Assembly (NCBI RefSeq): GCF_015711605.1
Contig: NZ_JABTEZ010000002.1
Coordinates: 620,001-684,000 of the forward strand
Direction: 5' to 3'
Source of the DNA: Planomonospora sp. ID67723
GTDB lineage: Bacteria; Actinomycetota; Actinomycetes; Streptosporangiales; Streptosporangiaceae
Length of the DNA: 64,000 nt
Positions 8,503-17,015 of this stretch are shown in pieces (position 1 is the stretch's first letter; each line of letters begins with the position of its first letter). Made by a program: the position numbers and the translations under genes. The notes below the pieces were generated by a model. It saw only the letters and a program-made list of their open reading frames with translations. It did not search any database and was not told the origin of the DNA.

Positions 8503-9555
8503 TCACGGCAGCAGGCCGCGCCCGGTGATCAGGGGCAGGTCCAGGGCGGTGAGCAGCCCCGGGGGCGCCGCGACCACCGTCGGCACCGCGTTGACCAGCC
8601 GCATGGCGGTCGCTTTCAGCCCCGCGGTGTTGTGGTCGCCGTCGCTCCCCAGCAGTTGCAGGTCCAGGGTGTAGTCCGGCTCGCCGGTGACCACGACGCG
8701 GTAGCACCCCTTGCCCGCGGGCTGCGGCCAGTCCGGGCCGAGGTCGTCGCGCAGGCGCGTCACATGCTCCAGCACGACCACGGGGCGTCCGTGCCGCATG
8801 CCCCGGACCTCGAAGCGCAGGGCGGCGGCCGTGTCCTTCTCGATCGTCCCGGATGCGACCTCGAACGTCTCCGGCGCGGGAAGGCGGGTGTACCACTCCT
8901 CGACGCCGTCGAGCTCGACGTCCAGCCCGGCCGCGAGCTGCCGGACCACGCTGCCCCACGCCATGGTCAGCACCCCCGGCTGCAGCAGCAGGGGGACGTC
9001 CTCCATCGGCCGCCCGAAGCCCATGATGTCGAACAACACCGTGCCCTGGTCGTAGGTGGCGTAGTTGAGCACCTCCATGCAGCGCACCTGGTCGATGCGC
9101 TCGCTGATGCCGGTCAGCGAGAGCGGCAGCCAGTCGTTGGCGTAGCCGGGATCGATGCCGTTCACCCAGATCGACGCCGAGCCCTCCCGGGCGGCCTCGC
9201 GGACGGGGCCGTCCAGAGAGCCGTCGGGGAACTGCAGGAAGACCGGGCTGCTGGAGACGACGTTCGCCCCCGAGCGCAGGATCCGCGTCAGATCGTCCAG
9301 GGCCTCGAAGATCCGGTTGTCGGCCATCGCGGTGTAGACGACGCAGTCGGGCCGCAGCGCCAGCGCCGCCTCGGCGTCGCCGGTGGCGGTGACGCCGAGC
9401 GGGCCCAATCCGGCCAGCTCGCCGGCGTCGCGGCCGGCCTTGGCCGGATTCGACACGTAGACGCCGACGAGCTCCAGATCGGGGCGGGCGTGGATGCCCG
9501 CCAGCGTGTGCCGCCCGACGTTCCCGGTGCTCCACTGCACCACCCGGTACACCAT
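8503..9555 (-). CDS. DapB-fold NAD(P)-dependent dehydrogenase (amine/diaminopentanoate dehydrogenase-like)
   Basis: 350 residues. The N-terminal Rossmann fold VYRVVQWSTGNVGRHTLAGI and VSNPAKAGRDAGELAGL resemble the dihydrodipicolinate-reductase-like family that includes 2,4-diaminopentanoate dehydrogenase. Middle motifs SSPVFLQFPDG and NGIDPGYANDWLPL are family hallmarks. Actinobacterial genomes hold many such paralogues of unknown substrate. It follows the SDR gene by 57 bp on the same strand, probably in one operon. A KstR-like site before the SDR suggests lipid or steroid catabolism rather than amino-acid metabolism. Confidence 0.75.
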   Translation of the reverse strand: MVYRVVQWSTGNVGRHTLAGIHARPDLELVGVYVSNPAKAGRDAGELAGLGPLGVTATGDAEAALALRPDCVVYTAMADNRIFEALDDLTRILRSGANVVSSSPVFLQFPDGSLDGPVREAAREGSASIWVNGIDPGYANDWLPLSLTGISERIDQVRCMEVLNYATYDQGTVLFDIMGFGRPMEDVPLLLQPGVLTMAWGSVVRQLAAGLDVELDGVEEWYTRLPAPETFEVASGTIEKDTAAALRFEVRGMRHGRPVVVLEHVTRLRDDLGPDWPQPAGKGCYRVVVTGEPDYTLDLQLLGSDGDHNTAGLKATAMRLVNAVPTVVAAPPGLLTALDLPLITGRGLLP

Positions 9556-9612
9556 GGTTCCTCCGTGGGGATCGCGCCCGTGCCCGCAGCGGGGCCGGCA
9601 AAGGTCAGGCCG

Positions 9613-10401
9613 TCACAGGTCGGGCAGGCCGAGGTCGAGGTTGGGCTGGTCGAGGCCGCCGTCCACCTCCAGCACCTTGCCGGTCAGGTAGCCGCCCGCG
9701 GGCGAGGCGAGGAACAGCACGGCCGTCGCCACCTCCTCCGGCTCCCCGATCCGCCGGAGCGGGGTGCCCTGCTCCATCTGCGTCCGCAGGCCGTCGTCGG
9801 TCATGACGATGTCCAGGGCCGAGGTGGCGACCGAGCCGACCGCGATCGCGTTGACGCGGATCCGTGGGGCCAGGTCCCGCGCCGCCAGCCGCGTGTAGTG
9901 CGAGAGAGCCGCCTTGGCCGTGCCGTAGGCGAGATATCCGCGTCCCGACACGCGCCCCATCACCGAGGAGACGTTGACCACGGCGCCGCCGCCCGCCTCG
10001 AGCAGGTACGGCACGGCGGCCCGTGTCAGGTCGTGCGCGATCCCGACGTTGAACTGGAACGCGTTCTCCAGATGTCTGCGCTCGGTGTCGAGGAAGGCCC
10101 GGGGGAGCGCGCCGCCCACGTTGTTGACGATCACGTCCAGGCGGCCGAACCCGGCCACGGCCCGTTGTGCGAGCGCCTCGGCCGCCCCGGGTTCGCTCAG
10201 GTCGGCGGGGAGCACGAGTGCCCGCCTGCCGGCGGCCTCCACCTCGGCGGCAACTTCGCGGAGCTGCTTCTCGGTCCGGGCGGAGATCGCCACATCCGCC
10301 CCGGCCTGCGCCAGCGCCACCGCGGTCGCGGCCCCGATGCCGCGGCCCGCGCCGGTGACCACCGCGACGCGGCCGGGGATGCGGAAACGGTCCAGGATCA
10401 T
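9613..10401 (-). CDS. Short-chain dehydrogenase/reductase (FabG-like)
   Basis: 262-residue classical SDR. It has the cofactor motif TGAGRGIG at residues ~16-23, VNNVGG, the catalytic Ser in NVSSVMG, and [11 protein letters not shown] giving Yxxx[15 protein letters not shown] replaces the usual NAIAPG after the active site. The C-terminus [13 protein letters not shown] is typical. It oxidises or reduces a hydroxy/keto group with NAD(P)(H); substrate not known. It is first in an operon with the DapB-like dehydrogenase and has a palindromic TetR-type site 35 bp upstream. Confidence 0.88.
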   Translation of the reverse strand: MILDRFRIPGRVAVVTGAGRGIGAATAVALAQAGADVAISARTEKQLREVAAEVEAAGRRALVLPADLSEPGAAEALAQRAVAGFGRLDVIVNNVGGALPRAFLDTERRHLENAFQFNVGIAHDLTRAAVPYLLEAGGGAVVNVSSVMGRVSGRGYLAYGTAKAALSHYTRLAARDLAPRIRVNAIAVGSVATSALDIVMTDDGLRTQMEQGTPLRRIGEPEEVATAVLFLASPAGGYLTGKVLEVDGGLDQPNLDLGLPDL

Positions 10402-10435
10402 CTGATCGACCTCCCTTCCGCAGCCTAGAGCCGAC

Positions 10436-10449
10436 TAGAACCTGTTTCA
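10436..10449. promoter_or_regulatory. KstR-like operator
   Basis: TAGAACCTGTTTCA fits the pattern TNNAACNNGTTNNA recognised by KstR-type TetR repressors of steroid degradation. It lies 35 bp upstream of the SDR start, in the 234-bp divergent region before the PucR gene. The motif is short, and no kstR gene is in the window. Confidence 0.5.
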
Positions 10450-10635
10450 ATATCCTGGCCGCGCCGGTTCGCCGCGCCCGCCGGGCCCACCGTCCTGTTG
10501 GAGATCATCCATCCGGCCGACCGCTTCTTCTGCGGGCACGGCGTCGCCGACGGCCCTCTGCGCCTCTCGCAGACACCGCCTGACCGCCTCCGGGGCGGGG
10601 AATTGTCATCGGTGTGAGCGAGACCGCGGTGCCGA

Positions 10636-11901
10636 ATGTGCGCCGCGGACAGAAGAAGCTTCGCCCGCGCCGGGGTAGCGTCCGGTGCGGGAGGACCCGT
10701 GTGCGCTGTCCATGACGTCGAACGCTCGCCGGCCGGCATCCCCCGGGAGGTCGCCGAGGTGCTCCGTCCCTATCTGGACGATCTCGCCGAGGAGATGATC
10801 GGTGAGATCCGGGCGAGCCTGCCCGAGTACTCCAGGCCGAGCGGAGCCTACGCGCGGGTCGTACGGCGGGCCGTGGAGGAGGCGCTCGCCGGGTTCGTCA
10901 ACCGGGTGGGCGACCGGGGCGCGGGCCACGCCCGGCTGCTGGAGGTCTACCGGGGGATCGGGGCGGGGGAGGCGAGCGAGGGCCGCCCGCTGGACTCGCT
11001 CCAGTCCGCGCTGCGCATCTGCGCCCGGGTGGCCTGGCGCCGGCTGGCGGTGGAGTCCGAGCGGCTGGACCTGACCCGATGGCGCATGTGGGAGATCGGC
11101 GAGGCGGTCCTGGTCTACCTGGACGAGATCGCCGCGGCCGCGGCGGAGGGATACGCGGAGGCGCAGGCCAGGGCGGCGGGAGAGCTCGAACTGCGCCGCC
11201 GCAGGCTGGTCGGCCTGCTCGTCGCCGATCCGCCGCCCGACGTCCGGGCGGTGGAGGACCTGGCCAGGTCGGCGCGGTGGACCCCGCCGCGCACGCTGGC
11301 CTGCGTCGCGCTGGCCCCGCGCGGAGCGGAGCAGCCGCCCAGACCCGGCCTGCCGCCCGACGTGCTCGCCGACTTCGACCGGGCCGATCCCTGCCTGGTC
11401 GTGCCCGACCCGGACGGGCCGGGGCGGCAGGGACTCCTCGACTCGCTGCTCTCCGACTGGATCGTGGCGGCCGGGCCCGGGGTCGGGCTGGGGGAGGGGG
11501 CGCTCTCCCTGCGGCTGGCCGTACGGGCCCTGGCCCTGGCGCGCCGGGGCGTGCTCGACCCCGGAGCGATGGTCAGGGCGGCCGAGCACATGTCGACCCT
11601 CATGATCTTCCAGGACGAGCCGCTGATCCAGATCATGGAACGGGTACGGCTCGCGCCCCTGCGCGGGCTCCGCCCCGGCCAGCGCGACCGGCTGGCCGAG
11701 ACGCTGCTGGCCTGGCTGCAGAGCGGCTACAACGCCACCGAGGTCGCGGCCCGGCTGCACATCCACCCGCAGACCGTGCGTTACCGGCTCCGCCAGGCCA
11801 CCGAGCTCTTCGCCGACCAGTTGAAGGACCCCGAGGGCAGGTTCGAGCTGGAGACCGTGCTCCGGGCGTGGGCCCTGCGCGTGGGGAAACCCGCGCGCTG
11901 A
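10636..11901 (+). CDS. PucR-type helix-turn-helix transcriptional regulator
   Basis: Up to 421 residues. The N-terminal RsbR-like helical region PREVAEVLRPYLDDLAEEMIGEIRASLPEY is followed by a degenerate GGDEF-like middle. The C-terminal PucR helix-turn-helix includes YNATEVAARLHIHPQTVRYRLRQATELF. Such proteins activate purine, amino-acid or aromatic catabolic genes. The ATG at 10636 has no clear ribosome site. GTG at 10699 follows GGGAGGA by 3 nt and may be the true start, giving 400 residues. It is divergent from the SDR operon, which it may control. Confidence 0.82.
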   Translation: MCAADRRSFARAGVASGAGGPVCAVHDVERSPAGIPREVAEVLRPYLDDLAEEMIGEIRASLPEYSRPSGAYARVVRRAVEEALAGFVNRVGDRGAGHARLLEVYRGIGAGEASEGRPLDSLQSALRICARVAWRRLAVESERLDLTRWRMWEIGEAVLVYLDEIAAAAAEGYAEAQARAAGELELRRRRLVGLLVADPPPDVRAVEDLARSARWTPPRTLACVALAPRGAEQPPRPGLPPDVLADFDRADPCLVVPDPDGPGRQGLLDSLLSDWIVAAGPGVGLGEGALSLRLAVRALALARRGVLDPGAMVRAAEHMSTLMIFQDEPLIQIMERVRLAPLRGLRPGQRDRLAETLLAWLQSGYNATEVAARLHIHPQTVRYRLRQATELFADQLKDPEGRFELETVLRAWALRVGKPAR

Positions 11902-11953
11902 GCCGGGCGCGGCGCACCGCGGGTCCGTCCGCCGCTTCCCGGATCCGTACGGT

Positions 11954-13114
11954 CTACCGGTCGCCCGGCCGCCCCGCCCCGTCGTGGCGGGGAGGGGCCG
12001 GGTCCCCGGGCGGGTGGGCGTCTCCGGGCTCCTCGGGCGGGTCTCCGGAGTCCCGGCCCTCCTCGGGCGGGCGCCCGCGCAGGAGCTCCCGGCCGCCGTA
12101 GTAGGCGATGGCGGTCAGCGGCACCGAGACGAGGGCCCCGGCCACGCCGCCCAGGATGGTGCCGGAGGACAGGGCCAGGCCGATGACCAGGGGGTGCACG
12201 CGGACATAGCCGCCCATCACCCACGGTTCCAGGACGTGCTCCTCGAGCTGGTTCTCCACCAGCAGCACGATGAGCAGGACGAGCCCGATCGCCGGTCCCC
12301 GGGCGCCGAGGGCGACGACGACCGCCAGCGACCCGGCGACGAGGGAGCCGATGAAGGGGATGAAACTGCCGAAGAAGATGATCACCGCGAGTGGCAGCGC
12401 CAGCGGCACGCCCAGCAGCACCATCGCCAGGCCCAGCACGACCGCGTGGATGGAGGCGATGACCAGCGTGCCCTGGATGTAGTGGCGCAGCACCGACCAG
12501 CTCGCGCCCCCCGCCCGGTCGACCCGCTCCCTCAGGCGCTCGGGCAGCCGGTCGACGAGCCAGCGCCAGAGCCGGTCACCGTCCTTGATCAGGAAGAACG
12601 CGATGAAGATCGCGAGGACCGTGCCGGCGAGGAACTCGACGATCCGGCCGGCGACGGCGGTGACGCCGCCCGCCTTGCCCAGTTGCCTGCGCAGGGCCTC
12701 CAGCGCCTGGTCGTCGGCCCTGGCGAGCTGCTCGGCCGGGACGCCGAGCCGGGCGAGCAGGTCGCGGAGCTGCCGCACGCTCTCCACCAGCCGGTCGGCC
12801 AGGGCGGGGAACTCGGCGGCGGCGCCCCGGCCGATCAGCCACCCCACGACGCCGATCACGAGCAGTGCGGCGAACAGGACCAGCCAGGTCGCGGCGAGCC
12901 GCGGCATCCGGCGCATGAGCCATACGGCCGGCGGCCGCAGCACGGTGGCGAGCAGCAGGGCGACCACGCACGCCAGGACCACCAGGCGCAGCCGTACGAC
13001 CATCTGGAGCAGCACGTACCCGGCCGCCGCGACGACCACCAGCCATACCGCCCACCCGCCGGACACGACGAGCGAACGCGGCCACAGCGCCGTGCCGCCA
13101 CCCGGTCGCCTCAT
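11954..13114 (-). CDS. AI-2E family transporter (UPF0118 permease)
   Basis: 386-residue integral membrane protein. Paired hydrophobic stretches open the protein (AVWLVVVAAAGYVLLQMVV; LVVLACVVALLLATVL; LAATWLVLFAALLVIGVVG). After a soluble central part come IFIAFFLIKDGDRLWRW and the family's QGTLVIASIHAVVLGLAMVLLGVPLALPLAVI, FFGSFIPFIGS and ENQLEEHVLEPWVMG. The family includes AI-2 exporters and Na+(Li+)/H+ antiporters; the cargo here is unknown. The last ~45 residues are a Pro/Gly/Asp-rich tail. The gene stands alone, converging on PucR. Confidence 0.88.
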   Translation of the reverse strand: MRRPGGGTALWPRSLVVSGGWAVWLVVVAAAGYVLLQMVVRLRLVVLACVVALLLATVLRPPAVWLMRRMPRLAATWLVLFAALLVIGVVGWLIGRGAAAEFPALADRLVESVRQLRDLLARLGVPAEQLARADDQALEALRRQLGKAGGVTAVAGRIVEFLAGTVLAIFIAFFLIKDGDRLWRWLVDRLPERLRERVDRAGGASWSVLRHYIQGTLVIASIHAVVLGLAMVLLGVPLALPLAVIIFFGSFIPFIGSLVAGSLAVVVALGARGPAIGLVLLIVLLVENQLEEHVLEPWVMGGYVRVHPLVIGLALSSGTILGGVAGALVSVPLTAIAYYGGRELLRGRPPEEGRDSGDPPEEPGDAHPPGDPAPPRHDGAGRPGDR

Positions 13115-13290
13115 AGCTCACCTCGGATCATCACGTCTCTGGATGCCCGGCGTCCGGGACTCCTAACCGGGAGGCGGTACGGCCCGCGTACCTGACATAC
13201 ACCCCCCCTTCGCGGGCACACCTCCCGGATCGACCCGGACAGACGGGGCCCACCGGCGCCGCACCGGCGCCGTACCGATGAGGAGGACAC

Positions 13291-13473
13291 ATGTCGCAGC
13301 CTGACGACAGGCCGCTCGCCGACCGCCGGGACAGCGAGGAGGACCACGGGGAGCCGGACATCGCCGGCGAGTTCACCCCGTCCCCGACGGACCCGGCCGG
13401 ACAGCCCGAGGAGGATCCGGACGACCGGGTCTACGGGCAGGACGAGGGGTACGAGGGGCCGACCGGGGTGTGA
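13291..13473 (+). CDS. Small acidic hypothetical protein
   Basis: 60 residues, rich in Asp, Glu, Pro and Gly and probably disordered (DRRDSEEDHGEPDI, EEDPDDRVYGQDEGYEG). GAGGAGGACAC stands directly before the ATG and a 7-bp hairpin follows the stop, so it is a real transcription unit. No function can be assigned. Divergent from the AI-2E gene. Confidence 0.65.
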   Translation: MSQPDDRPLADRRDSEEDHGEPDIAGEFTPSPTDPAGQPEEDPDDRVYGQDEGYEGPTGV

Positions 13474-13481
13474 GCCGGTGA

Positions 13482-13503
13482 CCTGAGGACGTAGGGCCTC
13501 AGG
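13482..13503 (+). terminator. Hairpin terminator
   Basis: CCTGAGG (13482-13488) and CCTCAGG (13497-13503) pair over an 8-nt loop, 9 bp after the small acidic gene. The rest of the gap up to the hemerythrin gene shows no further gene. Confidence 0.6.
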
Positions 13504-13710
13504 CGGTGACGAATCCCCGCTTACGGGGCGAAGGTCATCGTATGGACATCCTGCGGAAAAAGCTTGTGCCGGGTGGTCGTGTCCACCGGCGCGCGCCGGC
13601 CCGTCCGAGGTCTCGTAGAAGACGGTTCCGCGTCGGCCCCACCGTGGCCCGCGCGGGCCGCCACCGAGCCGACCCTCGGCGCGGTCCGCCCCTGAGAGAG
13701 GAGAGCGCTG

Positions 13711-14280
13711 ATGAGCATGACCCAGAAGATGGACGTCATCGGTGTGCTGATGCACGACCACCGCGAGGTCGAGCAGATGTTCGCCGAGCTGGAAGGGCTG
13801 GGCGTGAGCGACACCGACCGGCGCCGGCAGCTGACCGAGCAGGTCATCACCGAGCTGGTGCGCCACTCGGTCGCGGAGGAGGCCTATGTCTACCCGGCCG
13901 TGCGCCGGCTCCTCCCCGGAGGCGACGCGCTGGCCGACCGGGAGCTGAGCGAGCACGCCGAGGCCGAGGAGACGATGAAGGAGCTGGAGCGGACCGACGT
14001 CTCCGAGGCTCGGCACGGCGTCCTGCTCAACCGGCTGATGGCCGAGATCCGGGCCCACGTGCAGGAGGAGGAGAACGAACTCTTCCCCAAGCTGCGCGCC
14101 GCCGCCGACGAGGGCCAGCTGGCCGAGCTGGGTCACAAGGTCCAGGCGATCAAGAAGATCGCTCCCACCCGGCCGCACCCGTCGGCCCCGGACACGCCCC
14201 CGGGCAACATGATGATGGGTCCGCTCGCCGGCCTGGTCGACCGGGTGCGCGACGCGATCACCGGGCGCGGCAAGGACTGA
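13711..14280 (+). CDS. Hemerythrin domain-containing protein
   Basis: 189 residues with a four-helix hemerythrin fold that binds a di-iron centre for O2, NO or iron sensing. Metal-ligand motifs in order: VLMHDHREVEQMFAEL, ELVRHSVAEEAYVYPAV, LSEHAEAEETMKEL and AHVQEEENELFPKL. The C-terminal ~40 residues are a Pro-rich linker and a short basic end. GAGAGGAGAG precedes the ATG. It lies in a group of stress-type genes (NhaD-type transporter, CBS, PRC-barrel), but on its own promoter. Confidence 0.9.
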   Translation: MSMTQKMDVIGVLMHDHREVEQMFAELEGLGVSDTDRRRQLTEQVITELVRHSVAEEAYVYPAVRRLLPGGDALADRELSEHAEAEETMKELERTDVSEARHGVLLNRLMAEIRAHVQEEENELFPKLRAAADEGQLAELGHKVQAIKKIAPTRPHPSAPDTPPGNMMMGPLAGLVDRVRDAITGRGKD

Positions 14281-14379
14281 ACACGGCGCCCTTCACCGGA
14301 AGCCGCCGCTTCCCGCAGGGCGGCGGTTTCCCCGGGACCGGTGTGTCCCGGGGCGGGGCGCTCTTGATAGCTTCTTCGC

Positions 14380-14404
14380 AGGTGCGCCGGGAAGTCTGGT
14401 CGGC
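14380..14404 (+). promoter_or_regulatory. Leader element copy 1 (upstream of NhaD-type transporter)
   Basis: A 25-nt block beginning AGGTGCGCCGGGAAG and ending CTGGTCGGC recurs at 15756-15780 with one base changed (T here, C there). It ends 41 nt before the start codon. GCCG and CGGC inside it can pair over an 11-nt loop. In this copy GGTCGGC (14398-14404) can also pair with GCCGACC (14425-14431) just before the GGAGG ribosome site. This suggests an RNA-level switch, but a DNA site is not excluded. Confidence 0.55.
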
Positions 14405-14445
14405 AGTTCTGAAGGCATTCATGACGCCGACCCTGGAGGCTCCCG

Positions 14446-15726
14446 GTGACCGCGACCGCGGCCGTAGTGATCTTTGTCGTCGCCTACGTTCTCATCGCGA
14501 CCGAACGCGTTCACCGGACCGCGGCGGCGCTCGGCGGCGCGGGGCTGCTGCTGCTGATCCACGCCACCGACGGCCGGTCCGCCTTCTTCTCCGAGCACTC
14601 CGGCGTCGACTGGAACGTCGTCTTCCTGCTGCTGGGCATGATGGTGATCGTCGGCGTGCTCCGGCAGACCGGCGTCTTCGAGTACGTGGCGATCTGGGCG
14701 GCCAAACGCGCGATGGGCAGGCCGTTCCGGCTGATGGTGATGCTCGTCGTCATCACCGCCTGCGCCTCGGCGCTGCTGGACAACGTCACCACGGTGCTGC
14801 TGATCGCGCCGGTGACCTTCCTGGTCTGCGACCGGCTCGCCCTGCCGGCCGCGCCGTACCTCATCGCCGAGGTGATGGCCTCCAACATCGGCGGCACCGC
14901 GACCCTGGTCGGCGACCCGCCCAACATCATCATCGCGAGCCGGGCGGGCTTCACCTTCAACGACTTCCTCGTCCACCTGGCCCCGCTGGTCGTGGTGCTG
15001 ATGGTGGTGTTCGTCGGGCTCTGCCGGTGGCTGTTCCGCAGGTCGTTCGTGTACGACCCGGTCAGGGCCGCCGAGATCATGCAGCTCAACGAGAAAGAGG
15101 CGATCAAGGACCACCGGCTGCTCTGGCAGAGCCTGGCCGTGCTCGCCGTCGTGATGGCGGGTTTCGTGCTCCATCCGGTGCTGCACTACGAGCCCGCGGT
15201 GGTCGCGCTGCTCGGCGCGGGCCTGCTGGTGGCCGCGACCAGGGTCACGGTCGAGGAGTCGCTGCGCGACGTGGAGTGGGCGACCCTGGTGTTCTTCATG
15301 GGCCTGTTCATCATGGTCGGAGCGCTGGTCGAGACCGGCGTGATCGAGAACCTCTCGGAGGCGGCGGCCTCGGCCACCGAGGGGAGGCTGGGCCTGACCA
15401 CGATGGTGCTGCTGGGAGCCTCCGCGGTCCTGTCGGCGATCGTGGACAACATCCCCTACGTGGCGACCATGAGCCCGATCGTGTCGGACCTGGTCCAGGC
15501 CGGCGGGGCGGACCACCAGGTGCTGTGGTGGGCGCTGGCGCTCGGCGCGGACCTCGGCGGCAACGCCACCGCGGTGGGAGCCTCGGCCAACGTCGTCGTC
15601 CTGGGCATCGCCGAGCGCAACGGCGCCCGGATCAGCTTCTGGCAGTTCACCAAGTACGGACTGGTCGTCACGGTCGTCACCGTCGCGCTCTGCGTGCCGT
15701 ACCTGTGGCTGCGGTACCTCACGTGA
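14446..15726 (+). CDS. ArsB/NhaD-type ion transporter (SLC13-like permease)
   Basis: 426-residue polytopic membrane protein with ~11 hydrophobic segments. It belongs to the ion-transporter superfamily: two inverted halves each carry a conserved loop, MASNIGGTATLVGDPPNIII and DLGGNATAVGASANVVVLG. SALLDNVTTVLLIAPV and SAIVDNIPYVATMSPIV are the matching pair of DN motifs. It is related to NhaD Na+/H+ antiporters and ArsB arsenite pumps; the ion is not settled. It starts at GTG 14446 after CTGGAGGC. The CBS gene follows with its own copy of the leader element. Confidence 0.88.
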   Translation: MTATAAVVIFVVAYVLIATERVHRTAAALGGAGLLLLIHATDGRSAFFSEHSGVDWNVVFLLLGMMVIVGVLRQTGVFEYVAIWAAKRAMGRPFRLMVMLVVITACASALLDNVTTVLLIAPVTFLVCDRLALPAAPYLIAEVMASNIGGTATLVGDPPNIIIASRAGFTFNDFLVHLAPLVVVLMVVFVGLCRWLFRRSFVYDPVRAAEIMQLNEKEAIKDHRLLWQSLAVLAVVMAGFVLHPVLHYEPAVVALLGAGLLVAATRVTVEESLRDVEWATLVFFMGLFIMVGALVETGVIENLSEAAASATEGRLGLTTMVLLGASAVLSAIVDNIPYVATMSPIVSDLVQAGGADHQVLWWALALGADLGGNATAVGASANVVVLGIAERNGARISFWQFTKYGLVVTVVTVALCVPYLWLRYLT

Positions 15727-15755
15727 GCGCGGGCCGTTCCGTTGGCCTAGGCTTC

Positions 15756-15780
15756 AGGTGCGCCGGGAAGCCTGGTCGGC
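15756..15780 (+). promoter_or_regulatory. Leader element copy 2 (upstream of CBS-domain gene)
   Basis: Same 25-nt block as at 14380-14404, with C for T in the middle. It ends 36 nt before the CBS start, nearly the same distance as copy 1 from its gene. It lies 29 bp after the transporter stop. GCCG/CGGC pairing is kept. Confidence 0.55.
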
Positions 15781-15816
15781 GTCCTGCTCGTCGTCCCGCG
15801 AGTGAAGGAGTCACCC

Positions 15817-16260
15817 GTGCGCGCTCGTGATCTTCTCGCCCCGTTCCCCACGGTCACGCTCGGCACCTCCGCCCTGGCCGCGGCGCGGCTCCTCGCCGAG
15901 CAGGACCTGCCCGGCCTCATCGTCGTCGACGACGAGGGCCACCCGCTGACCATCCTGCCGGGCACCCAGGTGCTGAGACTCGTGGTCCCCCGCTACTGCC
16001 AGGAGGACCCGGCGCTGGCCCGGGTGATCGACGAGGCCCACGCCGACAGGTTCGCCGGCGAACTGGGCGAGCGGAGTGTGCGTGAGTGCCTGCCCGAGCA
16101 GCCGCGTGAGCTGCCGATCACCGACACGAACGCGACCGTCCTGGAGATGGCCGCGCTGATGGCCCGGACCCGCAGCCCGCTGATCGCGGTGGTCGACGAC
16201 CGGAAGCTGGTGGGCGCGGTCACCCTGCAGACGCTTCTCGGCCGGGCGCTGGAGGCCTGA
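15817..16260 (+). CDS. CBS-domain protein
   Basis: 147 residues made of a pair of CBS motifs: DLLAPFPTVTLGTSALAAARLLAEQDLPGLIVVDDEGHP, then ELPITDTNATVLEMAALMARTRSPLIAVVDDRKLVGAVTL. CBS pairs bind adenine nucleotides and gate transporters and enzymes. The gene follows the NhaD-type transporter and shares its leader element, so it is probably its regulatory partner. The GTG at 15817 is preferred because GAAGGAG ends 6 nt before it; an upstream GTG at 15802 lies within that ribosome site. Confidence 0.85.
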   Translation: MRARDLLAPFPTVTLGTSALAAARLLAEQDLPGLIVVDDEGHPLTILPGTQVLRLVVPRYCQEDPALARVIDEAHADRFAGELGERSVRECLPEQPRELPITDTNATVLEMAALMARTRSPLIAVVDDRKLVGAVTLQTLLGRALEA

Positions 16261-16305
16261 ACCCGGCCGGGATCGGAGACTCCGAGGCCGCCGGACGTGA
16301 GGAGC

Positions 16306-16330
16306 CGCCCCGGTGGGAGGAACCGGGGCG
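16306..16330. terminator. Bidirectional hairpin terminator
   Basis: CGCCCCGGT (16306-16314) and ACCGGGGCG (16322-16330), a 9-bp stem with a 7-nt loop, between the convergent CBS and PRC-barrel genes. Confidence 0.7.
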
Positions 16331-16347
16331 ACGGGTCTGAGGGGGCG

Positions 16348-16923
16348 TCAGCGGTCGCCGCGACGCCGGCCGCGGCCGGGATCGGTCTCGCCGGCGTCGC
16401 TCTCGACGTCGATCCGTTCTTTGCGGATCTTCTCCGCGATGGTCTCTCCCTCGCCGGCCTGCCCCCCGGCCAGGCGGACCCGTTCGGCCGGGACGGTCTC
16501 CTTGGTGATGACGAGACGCTCCTCGGTGATGATGTACTTGCGCAGGCCGCCGCCGTGTGAGCGGCCGGTCCCGCCCGGCTGGCCGGCCTGCTGCCAGGAC
16601 GGCTCCCCGCCGATGTCGTAGTAGCGGTAGAGCTCCTGCTCCTCCTCGGCGGAGAGGTGTCCCCGGGCGTCCAGATCGACGTGCGGAGCGTCCTTGATTG
16701 TTTCCTTGTCGTAGGGGACCTCCACGCGGTCCTGGACCAGGTTGGCGTCGCGAATCGGTACGAAAGTCTCGTCGAGGCCGAAGAGTCCCGTCTTCACGCA
16801 CAGCCATTCGGGCCGGCCGGTGGTGTCGTCGAGGAAGACGTGCTTGACCTCACCCACTCTGTCGCCGTCGGCGGCGTAGAGCGTGTGATTGATCACCAGT
16901 GGTATCTGCTCCTGTGTGATCAT
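16348..16923 (-). CDS. PRC-barrel and DUF2382-like stress protein
   Basis: 191 residues. The N-terminal PRC-barrel, about residues 5-75, reads GDRVGEVKHVFLDD then PEWLCVKTGLFGLDETFVPI. A linker with SAEEEQELYRYYDIGG follows. A C-terminal part resembles DUF2382 (LRKYIITEERLVITKETVPAERVRL). The family includes YsnF/AvaK-like stress proteins of unknown biochemistry. The promoter side (16960-17030) is clearly AT-richer than the surroundings. Confidence 0.8.
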   Translation of the reverse strand: MITQEQIPLVINHTLYAADGDRVGEVKHVFLDDTTGRPEWLCVKTGLFGLDETFVPIRDANLVQDRVEVPYDKETIKDAPHVDLDARGHLSAEEEQELYRYYDIGGEPSWQQAGQPGGTGRSHGGGLRKYIITEERLVITKETVPAERVRLAGGQAGEGETIAEKIRKERIDVESDAGETDPGRGRRRGDR

Positions 16924-17015
16924 GTCTCCCCTGCTTTCTCTGCTCGTCCGTCCGCTTGGCTATACCGCGGCCCCCTTCAGGAAAACCTCTCGTTAATACA
17001 GATAAGGGATATCTA

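Noticed and set aside
14380-14404. Cobalamin riboswitch at the transporter leader
   Set aside because: CCGGGAAG..CTGGT looks slightly like part of a B12 riboswitch, but no B12 box (GCCACTG type) or the expected size follows.
14382-14445. Leader peptide starting at GTG in both repeat elements
   Set aside because: The frames diverge right after the repeat; in copy 1 it does not stop before the transporter gene. No ribosome site precedes either GTG.
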